This document shows positions 1 to 8,286 of a stretch of 15,233 nucleotides of DNA, one piece after another (positions within the stretch are counted from its first letter, which is position 1; every line of letters begins with the position of its first letter). Position numbers and translations under genes: made by a program. This DNA comes from Clostridiales bacterium (GTDB lineage Bacteria > Bacillota > Clostridia > Oscillospirales > QAMX01), in NCBI GenBank assembly GCA_012514045.1, contig JAAZBA010000188.1, positions 1 through 15,233 on the forward strand, read 5' to 3'. Below the pieces are notes generated by a model, which did not search any database, had not been told where the DNA came from, and saw only the letters and a list, made by a program, of their open reading frames with translations.

Positions 1-3000
1 ACATGCCTATCTGGTTTGCCAAAATGTCCCGCACCGCGTTTGATACCTCCTGGACGCATATGTCAGCCATGAGGCGCTTATCCTCCTCACCGGAGGACAC
101 ACGGTACTCGTCGTACTCCTCGGGATTCATATCCTTTGCCCATATAAATTTCACGTCTCCGGACTTGGTGGAGGGTAGCTTAAGTCTGAGGATCATGCGG
201 TCGATGATCTCCTCAACTCTTGGACCTACCCGCATGATGCCCCAGGCAGAGGCTACACGCTTCATCAGAAGGTCGCGGCTTATGGGAGCTTCCACCCTTA
301 CTACATAATCCACATACCTCCTGACATCTGCCTCCGCGAGATAGAACTCAACGGGCTCGGTCTTTCTGTTTCTGAGAAAGCTCCGCTCCCTGGCGGCGCA
401 GACATACACTTTCCTGAACCGGCTGCGTGTATCGTCCCTTTTTTCAAACTTCAGCTCATTTTTCCCATTTTGGGTGTTTTCCGGTAAGTTATCTTCATTT
501 CTCGACTCCTTCGCCTGGCTGACCGCAAGCTCTATGGCGTCAAGTTCTCTGTCCGGATTTTCAAGGTAGTCCAATGTCCATACCCTGTGGATATTCCAGC
601 CCAGGGATTCAAGCACGCCCGGCTGAAGCACGTTTCTGTCCCGGGCGGTTTCGCCGCTGCGGTAAACGGCGCCGTCGCAGATCACTCCGAGGATATATTC
701 ATTCTCGCATTCATCGTTTACAATACCTATATCCACCTTGTATTCCGAGCAGCCTACGCCGCATCTGACTTTATAGCCCCGGGCGGCAAGTTCCTCGGCG
801 ATGATTTTTTCAAGGCCTCTCCTCTCGTCACCCCTGCTTCCCCGCACGAGAGAGGTATATTTGCCCCGGCGGGCGAACTCAAGGAAGCCACGAAGCCCCG
901 CCGCTCCCGCGGAGGAGGTCTTCGACAGGTCGATGTCCTCGGGATTGATGGTGGAGTACACCACCATCTCCTTTCTTGCTCTGGAGATAGCCACATTCAG
1001 CCTTCGCCAGCCTCCCTCACGGTTTAGGGGTCCGAAATTCAGGGTGATCTTTCCCCGCTTGTCGGGACCGTAGCCGACGCTGAAGAGTATGACATCTCTT
1101 TCATCTCCCTGCACGTTCTCAAGGTTCTTTATGAAGATGGGCTCACTGTGGCGGTTGTTTATCTCCTCAAGCTCCGGCTCGGCACGGAATACCTCCATCA
1201 GCAGGTCGTCAATCAAATTCTGCTGCTGGGAGTTGAAGGTCACAACGCCTATGGAGTCATTTCTCAGGCTCTCGTCTTTATAGCGCCGGACGATCTCCGA
1301 TACTACAGCCTCGGCCTCAGCCCGGTTGACCTTTTCTCCGCCGCGGTCGTAAACACCGTCCACATGCACATGCTTTACCATTGATACCATGTCATTAGGC
1401 GAGGGGAATGTATACAATCTGTTATCATAGTAGTGCATATTGCTGAAAGCAATCAAACTTTCGTGCCTTGAACGGTAATGCCAGCGCAGATGCTCCGAAG
1501 GGAGGGGAAGGGCGAGGCAATCGTCCAGCAGGCTTTCAAGGTCCTGCATATCCACCTCATCGTCGATATGGGTGCTCATAAAGAAGGTCGTGGGAGGCAG
1601 CTGCTTCGGGTCGCCCACGATTATGGCGTCCTCTCCCCTGGCAATGGCGCCCACTGCCTCGCTGGTGGGAAGCTGGGAAGCCTCGTCGAATATGATAAGG
1701 TCGAATTTCGGGAACGCGGGGTCGATATACTGGGCTACGGAGATGGGGCTCATGAGCATGCAGGGGCAGAGCCTTCGAAGAAGCGAGGGTATGCTCTCGA
1801 AGAGCCTTCTTATGCTCATCATCCGCCCTCCGCTTTTGATGGCGCGCCGGAGGATGCCGATCTCCGAGGAGGCGGCGCCTATAGTGTTCGATGAGGGCAC
1901 TCTGGCGGAAAGCCTTGACACAAGCTCGTATATGGTGAGTTCCTCAAACTCCGTCAGCAGCTCTCCGAACCACTTTATTGTTTCGCTGAACTGTGAACCT
2001 CTGAAAGAGCGAAGCGCTTCGCTTTCCGATATGCTTCCGGAAACGCAGGCCTTGGCGAACGCGCAGTCGAAGGCGGGGGGCAAATCTTCGGCTGTGACGC
2101 GGCCCGCTTCCAGAGCGTCAATCACTTCTCCTATACCATGCTTTATCGCGTTGTCCCGGGAGCGCAGATAGTCGGCATAGGGGGACAGCTCACCTAAAGA
2201 ACCGAGCCACAGCTCCGTGGTTTCCGTCATTTCCCGTATCCAGAAGTCAAAATCTTCTGTGGCATCCATATCAAAGGCATAGCGGGATCTCATTTCCTCC
2301 GCCCTGTCAAGCACGTTGTTAAGTAGGACAAGATATTCTTCTATATCTTCCCTGCCCACTATTTTAAGACAGGCGCGTAAGCATTTGTCTCTCTGTTCAC
2401 CGGCGCAGTTCTCCGCCGCCTCTCTGAGGAAAGAAACGGAGGAATAGATTTTCCGTATTGCGTCGGTTTCGGTTTTGTCGCCGTTCCAGTGGAGACCGAA
2501 GAGATACGACATTGTTTCCCTCTCCGATTCCACCGCGTTTGCGAGTTCAAGCCGGCGGGAGAGAAGGTCATAAAATGATTCTATATTGTCATCATCTATT
2601 TCCGCCGTACCCTTGGAGTAGGAGCGCAGCTCTTTGCGCAGCTTTGATTTGTCGAGCGCTTTCTTTAAAAACCAGCTCTGCTCCGCTTCCCGCCTCCGTC
2701 TGACAGCGGAAAGGATGTCGTAGGAGAACACATCCCGGGAAAAGTCGGTGAGAAGTGATTCTTCAAGGCTGTTTTTCTCGTCAATAAGGAAAATCGCACT
2801 GTTTGTCCTCTCCTCAAGTCCTTCCCTGTCCCGCTCAAGGAGAATACCCTCGGGGATTGCGCTGCAATTGAGGAAAGCGCGGCAGAGGATCGAAAGAGAG
2901 CGAAGCGCAGGGAGATTTTCCCCGCTTTGAAGGGAAAACAGCTTTGTCGCCCGTTCCTCTGAGGAGGAAAGCGCCTCAAGGGACTGACGGAAAAGAACAA

Positions 3001-5626
3001 TATCCCGGGAAAGCTTATCGGACATGCCGAAGGAGTAGTCTCTGATGCCGAGGAGTCTCAGAGGGTGATTTTTAACGTCGGAGCACCGCAGAGCGGATAC
3101 CCTGAGCCTTGATACAACGGCCCGGAGGTTTGAAAGGCTTGAAAAGTCCGCGCTCTCCGGGAAATCCTCCCGCAGAGTTATCATGTTGTCAAAATCTATG
3201 TTTGTCTCATAAAGCGTTATGGCGTCGTAAAGGGACATGCCGTAGCTTTGAAGTTTGTGGAGCTCCGAAACAAAGACGTTCAGTTCCTTTCTTGTTTCGT
3301 TTATCCTTTCCGCCGTACTTTCATATTCATCGGGGGACTTTATTCTCCCCACCTCAAGCGTTCTTTCGAGCTGGGAGAGGACCTCCTTCTTTCTTGCCTT
3401 GTTGGAATGAAGCTCAAGGCAGAAGGGGTCAAGGCCTATATTGGCAAGCCGGTTCTGTACCACCGTGAGGGCGGCCATCTTTTCCGCCACAAACAGCACG
3501 CTTTTGCCCTGATACAATGCGTTCGCTATCATATTGGTGATGGTCTGGGATTTGCCTGTGCCGGGAGGTCCGTGGAGCACAAAGCTCTTTCCCGCGGCGG
3601 CGGAGTAAATCGCCCGAAGCTGGGACGCGTCCGCAGACAGAGGCACTGCCATGGAGGAGGGGTAGATCAGCTCGTCGAGGGACACACCCTCCTCTTCCTC
3701 TTCCTGCTGCAGGATCATTTGACCTTCCACAAGGCCTTTTACCACAGGGCTCTTCGCCAGCTCCGCGCCTCTTGTGTGGATATCGTTCCACATGATGAAG
3801 CGGCCGAAGGAGAAAAGCCCCAGAAACGCCAGCTCCTCAATATCCCAGCGGCGCCGGTTCATTACCGCTCTGCGTATGATGTTGAGCACAAGCTTGACGT
3901 CCACGCCGCTGGAGTCGGTGGGCAGGGGGTCGAGCCCCTCAGCTTCGATTCCGAAATCAACTCTCAGAAGCTCCAGAAGCGTCACATTTATTCTCGGTTC
4001 TTCGTCGCGGGCTCTGAGGAGGTATTCCCTTGTCTGCACCTTGCGTACAACCTCCACCGGTATAAGGACTATCGGGGCGTATCTGGCTTTTTCGCTGGAA
4101 TCTGATTCATACCAGCGCAGGAAGCCCAGCGCGAGGAAGAGGGTGTTGGCGCCGTTTTCCTCTATGCTCAGCTTTGCCTGACGGTGGATATTCTTTATTG
4201 AATTCTCCAGCTCCCGCTCATCAAGGTAGGTGCGCAGGCGGCGGTGCTTCAGCTCATTATCGGCAAGATTCATAGCGTCAGGATTGTTCCTGACGAAAAG
4301 CTTTTCGCTGCGCTCCATGTCTTCCCAGTCTGTGGGACGGGGAAGTATATTTAAGGTCTCCCCGTCGGCGAGACGATCCTCGATAAGCTCCAGGTCGGAG
4401 CACATGAGCTGGAGGGTGTTCTTTGTGCTTCTGAAGGACAGAAGAGTGTTCCGAAGGCTTAAATCCAGGAGATTTCTCTCCCAGAGACGCTGACGGGGGG
4501 ATATCGTTTCGGATTCTATAATCTCAGGCGATTCGGCGTCCGTGTCATCTGAAATAAGCTCCGGCGGCTGTACATCAGAGTAAGTAGCGTCGGTGTCATC
4601 ACCGGAATCTTCCTCAAGCGCCAGGGGCATGGGTCTGAAGCCTCCCGACCGCGCCCGTCTCACGTCCACGGCATAGGAGAAATCTGTCATTTCCTCAAGC
4701 TCCTGCCTTGCCTTTGACACGGCGGAGTCGAAGGACTCTTCCCCCATCATAAAAGTGCTCTCCACCGGAAGAATCTCATCTATCCCCGGGGCGACGCGCT
4801 TTGTGATTGAAGTTAAATCATCAATCACCGATTCAGAAAAAGAGGAGTCCTCAAGCCAGCAGGCGCAAAAGGTGTGTCCGGAAGTCACAATGATTATGGG
4901 ATTTAGGCTTGCCGCCTCAAGACAGGCGCAGTAAAGCAGCGTCATGTCCAGACAATTCGCCACTCTGCCCTTCGCTATGTCGTCCGGGAGCCGCAGCCGC
5001 TGATAAGACTTGGTAAAATTCGGGGGCATAAGGCTGTATGTTATGTCAAGGGAAGAAATCGCGGCGTATATGGCTGCCATGGTGAGCCTTATATCGTTGG
5101 GATTCTTTGTGGTATAGCCGGCGAAGGAGGCGTGACCGGTCCACTTTTTCATATATTCCGCCGCGCCCCGGATTATGGAGGCCACAACGGGATGATTCGG
5201 CATAACAAACGCAGTGACAATTTCAGGCATTGACCGGGAGAGAGACCAATCGCCGCAGGTGAGGAGTTCTACCGGGAATTCCTTTTTCTCCACCGTCTCG
5301 TCCTCTGATGTGACTGTGAAGGCAAGGGTTCCCGTAAGCCGCTCTGTGAGGGAATAGAGATAGCTCCCCCGAAGTGGCATGGATATATCGGTTACCTCGA
5401 TAAAATCGTCCTTCTGAAGATCCCCCAGGGCACAAACGTAGGACGAGGAAAATTCCGGCTCCGCGTCAATTCTCAGGGTCAGGGAAGAAAGATCCCTGCC
5501 GGAAACGTTTTTTGCAAGCACTCTCCTCACAAGGGGCACATAATTGGAATGGGTGGCAAAGCTGACGCAGGGCATAACCGTAACCTCAAGGGATACGGCG
5601 CTTTGTTCTACTGTTTCTTTCTCCAA
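1..5626 (-). CDS. DUF4011/SF1 helicase/Vsr-like nuclease/DUF3320 protein, Hhe-like (C-terminus beyond window)
   Basis: I followed one uninterrupted reading frame of 1875 codons from TTG at 5626 to the window edge. The TTG has GGAGG 9 nt upstream; the next in-frame ATG (residue 18) has no ribosome site. Domains in order: a beta-rich N-terminus; a transglutaminase-like segment (about 130-265) with NCLD (C225) and GHTF (H251); DUF4011 from about 375, opening with WERNLLDLSLRNTLLSFR (W382); a helicase with Walker A GPPGTGKS at 686-693, DEAS at 1314-1317, GDPKQLPP at 1338-1345, QGDERD at 1506-1511 and SRAR at 1548-1551; a Vsr/MTES_1575-type nuclease fold (about 1595-1690, D1632, ICDG 1649-1652); and a DUF3320 segment around 1775-1812. 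Family members run to roughly 1900-2100 residues, so only a short tail is missing. The DUF4011-helicase-Vsr architecture is that of the reported antiphage protein Hhe; a defence role here is inferred from that. Confidence 0.9.
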   Translation of the reverse strand, partial: MEKETVEQSAVSLEVTVMPCVSFATHSNYVPLVRRVLAKNVSGRDLSSLTLRIDAEPEFSSSYVCALGDLQKDDFIEVTDISMPLRGSYLYSLTERLTGTLAFTVTSEDETVEKKEFPVELLTCGDWSLSRSMPEIVTAFVMPNHPVVASIIRGAAEYMKKWTGHASFAGYTTKNPNDIRLTMAAIYAAISSLDITYSLMPPNFTKSYQRLRLPDDIAKGRVANCLDMTLLYCACLEAASLNPIIIVTSGHTFCACWLEDSSFSESVIDDLTSITKRVAPGIDEILPVESTFMMGEESFDSAVSKARQELEEMTDFSYAVDVRRARSGGFRPMPLALEEDSGDDTDATYSDVQPPELISDDTDAESPEIIESETISPRQRLWERNLLDLSLRNTLLSFRSTKNTLQLMCSDLELIEDRLADGETLNILPRPTDWEDMERSEKLFVRNNPDAMNLADNELKHRRLRTYLDERELENSIKNIHRQAKLSIEENGANTLFLALGFLRWYESDSSEKARYAPIVLIPVEVVRKVQTREYLLRARDEEPRINVTLLELLRVDFGIEAEGLDPLPTDSSGVDVKLVLNIIRRAVMNRRRWDIEELAFLGLFSFGRFIMWNDIHTRGAELAKSPVVKGLVEGQMILQQEEEEEGVSLDELIYPSSMAVPLSADASQLRAIYSAAAGKSFVLHGPPGTGKSQTITNMIANALYQGKSVLFVAEKMAALTVVQNRLANIGLDPFCLELHSNKARKKEVLSQLERTLEVGRIKSPDEYESTAERINETRKELNVFVSELHKLQSYGMSLYDAITLYETNIDFDNMITLREDFPESADFSSLSNLRAVVSRLRVSALRCSDVKNHPLRLLGIRDYSFGMSDKLSRDIVLFRQSLEALSSSEERATKLFSLQSGENLPALRSLSILCRAFLNCSAIPEGILLERDREGLEERTNSAIFLIDEKNSLEESLLTDFSRDVFSYDILSAVRRRREAEQSWFLKKALDKSKLRKELRSYSKGTAEIDDDNIESFYDLLSRRLELANAVESERETMSYLFGLHWNGDKTETDAIRKIYSSVSFLREAAENCAGEQRDKCLRACLKIVGREDIEEYLVLLNNVLDRAEEMRSRYAFDMDATEDFDFWIREMTETTELWLGSLGELSPYADYLRSRDNAIKHGIGEVIDALEAGRVTAEDLPPAFDCAFAKACVSGSISESEALRSFRGSQFSETIKWFGELLTEFEELTIYELVSRLSARVPSSNTIGAASSEIGILRRAIKSGGRMMSIRRLFESIPSLLRRLCPCMLMSPISVAQYIDPAFPKFDLIIFDEASQLPTSEAVGAIARGEDAIIVGDPKQLPPTTFFMSTHIDDEVDMQDLESLLDDCLALPLPSEHLRWHYRSRHESLIAFSNMHYYDNRLYTFPSPNDMVSMVKHVHVDGVYDRGGEKVNRAEAEAVVSEIVRRYKDESLRNDSIGVVTFNSQQQNLIDDLLMEVFRAEPELEEINNRHSEPIFIKNLENVQGDERDVILFSVGYGPDKRGKITLNFGPLNREGGWRRLNVAISRARKEMVVYSTINPEDIDLSKTSSAGAAGLRGFLEFARRGKYTSLVRGSRGDERRGLEKIIAEELAARGYKVRCGVGCSEYKVDIGIVNDECENEYILGVICDGAVYRSGETARDRNVLQPGVLESLGWNIHRVWTLDYLENPDRELDAIELAVSQAKESRNEDNLPENTQNGKNELKFEKRDDTRSRFRKVYVCAARERSFLRNRKTEPVEFYLAEADVRRYVDYVVRVEAPISRDLLMKRVASAWGIMRVGPRVEEIIDRMILRLKLPSTKSGDVKFIWAKDMNPEEYDEYRVSSGEEDKRLMADICVQEVSNAVRDILANQIGM

Positions 5627-5662
5627 GGATATAAGCCTCCGTTAAAAATATATACGTAATAA

Positions 5663-5671
5663 ATTATACCA
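5663..5671 (-). promoter_or_regulatory. Extended -10 promoter of the DUF4011 helicase gene
   Basis: On the minus strand TGGTATAAT gives a perfect TATAAT (5668-5663) preceded by the TGn extension. A -35 hexamer with 17-nt spacing would fall in the T tract at 5691-5686, which is a poor match, as is common for extended -10 promoters. Transcription should start near 5656 and leave a leader of about 30 nt containing GGAGG at 5640-5636. Its position after the upstream terminator supports independent expression of the helicase gene. Confidence 0.6.
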
Positions 5672-5684
5672 CTGTTTTGCAGAC

Positions 5685-5727
5685 AAAAAAAGTCTGCAGG
5701 ACTCGATTTAACAAAGAATCCTACAGA
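5685..5727 (-). terminator. Intrinsic terminator of the rnf-HAD transcription unit
   Basis: On the minus strand a 12-bp stem pairs TCTGTAGGATTC (5727-5716) with GAGTCCTGCAGA (5704-5693), using two G-U pairs, with an 11-nt loop. One base later comes a run of seven T (5691-5685). It lies 21 nt after the HAD stop codon and in front of the helicase promoter. The 3' arm can also pair with a downstream copy of TGCAGAC (see findings). Confidence 0.85.
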
Positions 5728-5747
5728 TTTTATCACATTTGTAATAC

Positions 5748-6557
5748 TTAGTCTTTAAGAATGACGTTGCGGATGATATCCGCCACACCGCCTTCGGCGC
5801 AGGTGAGCCTCGTTGGGGTAATTCCACGCTCTATATGTGCCGCGGAACCCAAAAGGGCATAGCCGTGAGCTGCGTTTCCCAGCATTTCGTAGTCGTTGTC
5901 CTCGTCTCCGAAGGTATAGATGTTCTCCTCGGGGATACGGTACTTTTCCGCCACACTTTTTACCGCCAGCCATTTGTTCGCGGAGGCGTGATTCAGTATG
6001 GTGCGGATCCCTCTGGTGAAATTTGAGAAGGTATAATGGAAGATAAACCCATAGCTGTCGAGGATCTTTTCAACCTCACGCCTGATCTCCTCTGTGGGGG
6101 AGTATATAACAAGCCTGTGGGCGGACATTACAGGGACATTTTCCAGCGTTATCCTCTTTGTGCTGCACAGCCGCTCTTTCTCCTTGAAATATGGTGTAAA
6201 GGGCAGGCGTACAGTGTAAAAGTCGTTGCCGTCTTCAATATAGAAATCGATTATCCCAAGAGGGAGCACCTTTGAGAGAAGGTCGCGGACAAAGTCTTGT
6301 CCAAGCTTTATCTCCTCGAAGACAAATCTCCCTGTGGGGTCGTTTATCATGGCGCCGTTAAAATTGCAAACGGGGGTATCAAGCTTCATAGCCTTGTAAA
6401 CCCAGTCTGTCATGGCGGGGGCTCTGGCGGAGGCCATAACCACCTTGTGGCCTCTCTTTGAGGCCTCTTTAACCGTCTCAACGGTGCCCGGAGCGATCTC
6501 ATCTATTTTAAGCAGCATCGTACCGTCCAGGTCAAAGGCTATAAGATATTTATCCAT
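5748..6557 (-). CDS. Cof-type HAD-IIB family phosphatase
   Basis: The 269-residue length is typical of Cof/HAD-IIB hydrolases, cytoplasmic Mg2+-dependent phosphatases acting on small phosphorylated metabolites such as sugar phosphates or flavin nucleotides. Motif I is DLDGT at 9-13 (nucleophile D9, acid D11), motif II is ASAR with S43, K195 fits the motif III lysine, and GDEDND at 217-222 is motif IV with metal-binding acidic residues. The intervening region (about 85-190) is the C2-type cap. AGGAGAG lies 4 nt before the ATG, and the gene overlaps the preceding small membrane-protein gene by 8 nt, implying translational coupling. It is the last gene of the rnf unit, followed by a strong terminator. 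The substrate cannot be told from sequence. Confidence 0.93.
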   Translation of the reverse strand: MDKYLIAFDLDGTMLLKIDEIAPGTVETVKEASKRGHKVVMASARAPAMTDWVYKAMKLDTPVCNFNGAMINDPTGRFVFEEIKLGQDFVRDLLSKVLPLGIIDFYIEDGNDFYTVRLPFTPYFKEKERLCSTKRITLENVPVMSAHRLVIYSPTEEIRREVEKILDSYGFIFHYTFSNFTRGIRTILNHASANKWLAVKSVAEKYRIPEENIYTFGDEDNDYEMLGNAAHGYALLGSAAHIERGITPTRLTCAEGGVADIIRNVILKD

Positions 6558-6891
6558 TTGTCTCTCCTGTGGTCTGTTCTTCTTCCGTCTCCGGAGGCAG
6601 ATCGTTTATCTCCACCGATACCTCCGGAACGGCGCGGGGATTGAAGTCTGGGGGTTCTCCTTTTGTCTCCACATAGGTGGGGTCTTTTGAAACGGTTTCC
6701 TCTTCCTTTGATTTCCGCTCTCCTGTAATCGGGGTCAGATCAAGCTGTACGCCATCGGGGGTGAACACCAAAAACTCCGAGGTTGCCACGACAAGCGCAA
6801 CGGCAATAAGGGCGAGCACAATCAGTACCGCAGCGGTCTTCCCGCCCCTCTTTTTGCCCTTATAGCTTTGTTCGTAGCCGTGTAAGCTCAT
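6550..6891 (-). CDS. Small single-pass membrane protein of unknown function, coupled to rnfB
   Basis: This 113-residue protein is not a recognised family. It has a short basic N-terminus (residues 1-18, KGKKRGGK), one strongly hydrophobic helix at about 19-39, then an acidic, Pro/Thr/Glu-rich tail predicted to be exposed outside and probably disordered. The stretch FTPDGVQLDL just after the helix resembles the membrane-proximal part of some clostridial anchored proteins with large extracytoplasmic domains, but no such domain follows. Its ATG abuts the rnfB stop codon (TAAATG, no gap), with AAGGA inside the end of rnfB, and its 3' end overlaps the HAD start by 8 nt. The context suggests co-expression with Rnf. 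A role as an Rnf accessory or assembly factor is speculation. Confidence 0.8.
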   Translation of the reverse strand: MSLHGYEQSYKGKKRGGKTAAVLIVLALIAVALVVATSEFLVFTPDGVQLDLTPITGERKSKEEETVSKDPTYVETKGEPPDFNPRAVPEVSVEINDLPPETEEEQTTGETNG

Positions 6892-7686
6892 TTATACTTC
6901 CTTCGCAACCCTGATAATCCCTCTGGGACATACGCTTACGCAGTCGCCGCAGCCGACACACAGCGAATAGTCTATCCGGGCAAGATTATCCTTTACTATT
7001 ATCGCTTCGTGGGCGCACTTCTTGACGCAGAGCAAACAGCCTATGCAGCCGTAGTCGCAAACTGTTCTCGTTATGTTTCCCCTGTCTCTGGAAGAACAGC
7101 TCACGCTGTATACGCTTTCCTCGGGTATAATCTCAATTATCTTTCTGGGGCAGGCTCCGGCGCACAAACCGCAGCCGGTGCATTTCTCCCTGTCCACCAC
7201 CGCGTGACCTCTTTCGATCCTGATAGCTCCGAACCCGCAGGCTTTTATGCAGTCGCCGAAGCCGAGACAGGCGAAGGTACACTCCGTTGGACCGCCGCCT
7301 ACCCTTGCCGCGGCATAGCAGGACTCCACTCCCACATATTGGAACCGGCGGAGTATGGCGTCGCCTCCGGAGCAGTTGACATGGGCTACCACCTTTTTTC
7401 TTGTGTCCACAGCCACTCCCAGTATCTCCGAGATCTGATTTATCAGCTGTTCTCCCCCAACGGGACAGCCGGAGGGACTGACGTCGCCGTTTATAACGGC
7501 GGAAGCAAAGGCATTGCAGCCCGCGAATCCGCAGGCTCCGCAGTTGGCGCCGGGGAGGATCTCACTTATTTTTTCAAGCCGCTCATCTGTCTCAATTGCA
7601 AGCACCTTTGAAGCAACCGCCAGAAGGATACCCAGCACAAGACCGATCGACCCGAGGGCAATTGTCGCAGCTAAAATGTTATTCAT
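6892..7686 (-). CDS. rnfB: Rnf complex iron-sulfur subunit RnfB
   Basis: The 264-residue electron-entry subunit of the Rnf ferredoxin:NAD+ oxidoreductase. An N-terminal membrane helix (about 4-26) precedes the Rnf-type four-cysteine motif at C49, C52, C57 and C74 (GANCGACGFAGC then GCPVGG). A long cysteine-rich part follows: C136/C140/C146/C150 with C169/C172/C175/C179, and C214/C217/C220/C224 with C243/C246/C249/C253. That is enough for at least five [4Fe-4S] clusters, in keeping with the polyferredoxin RnfB of clostridia. AAGGAGG sits 7 nt before the ATG and only 12 nt separate it from rnfA. It is the last Rnf subunit gene, and its stop codon touches the start of the small membrane-protein gene. 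Confidence 0.97.
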   Translation of the reverse strand: MNNILAATIALGSIGLVLGILLAVASKVLAIETDERLEKISEILPGANCGACGFAGCNAFASAVINGDVSPSGCPVGGEQLINQISEILGVAVDTRKKVVAHVNCSGGDAILRRFQYVGVESCYAAARVGGGPTECTFACLGFGDCIKACGFGAIRIERGHAVVDREKCTGCGLCAGACPRKIIEIIPEESVYSVSCSSRDRGNITRTVCDYGCIGCLLCVKKCAHEAIIVKDNLARIDYSLCVGCGDCVSVCPRGIIRVAKEV

Positions 7687-7698
7687 CTCTCCGCCTCC

Positions 7699-8286
7699 TT
7701 ACCATACATGCAGCCCCTGGAAGCCCATGAACGCCATTGACAGCAGCGCCGCCGTTATCAAAGCGATGGGGAAGCCGTCGAAGCATTTGGGATAGTCCGA
7801 AAACTCCAGCCGCTCACGCACAGAGGCGAACATCGTTATGGCCAGCATAAATCCCACGCCCGCCATGACGCCGTAGATTACGCTTCCGATGAAGTTGAGG
7901 TTGTTTTCAACGTTGAGAATCGCCACGCCGAGAACGGCGCAGTTAGTGGTGATAAGCGGCAGGTAGATGCCCAGCGCCTGATACAGCGCCGGCACCGACT
8001 TCTGCAGGAACATCTCAACCAGCTGGACCAGCGCGGCGATGACCAGAATAAACGCCAGCGTCCGCATGTACTCCAGCCCGAATCTCACAAGAATGAACTC
8101 GTTTACCGCATAGCAACAGGCGGAGGCCACGCCCATGACGAATACAACCGCCATGCCCATTCCCGCCGCGGTGTTTACTTTCTTTGATACCCCGAGGAAG
8201 GGGCAGATGCCCAGGAACTTGATGAAGATAAAGTTCTCAATCAGAACCGCCGTAAGGGACAGCCTGAGAATATCGGTAAATGTCAT
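7699..8286 (-). CDS. rnfA: Rnf complex integral membrane subunit RnfA
   Basis: This 195-residue, very hydrophobic protein has about six transmembrane helices and no large soluble domain, as in the RnfA/NqrE family. The family cysteines are present in GICPFLG (C28) and TTNCAVLG (C116). In solved Rnf and Nqr structures these, together with the pair in RnfE/NqrD, hold a [2Fe-2S] cluster inside the membrane that passes electrons across the bilayer. GGAGG lies 8 nt before the ATG, and the ATG directly follows the rnfE stop codon (TAAATG), so translation is likely coupled. RnfA and RnfE are homologous and inserted in opposite orientations. Confidence 0.97.
   Translation of the reverse strand: MTFTDILRLSLTAVLIENFIFIKFLGICPFLGVSKKVNTAAGMGMAVVFVMGVASACCYAVNEFILVRFGLEYMRTLAFILVIAALVQLVEMFLQKSVPALYQALGIYLPLITTNCAVLGVAILNVENNLNFIGSVIYGVMAGVGFMLAITMFASVRERLEFSDYPKCFDGFPIALITAALLSMAFMGFQGLHVW

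Noticed and set aside
3248..4105. A 285-codon plus-strand reading frame, and a 199-codon one at 1572-2171
   Set aside because: Both lie entirely antisense to the continuous helicase frame, whose family motifs run right through these positions. They have no recognisable domains or ribosome sites.
7009..7611. A 200-codon plus-strand frame opposite rnfB
   Set aside because: rnfB on the other strand has an intact set of iron-sulfur motifs; this is a shadow of its codon pattern.
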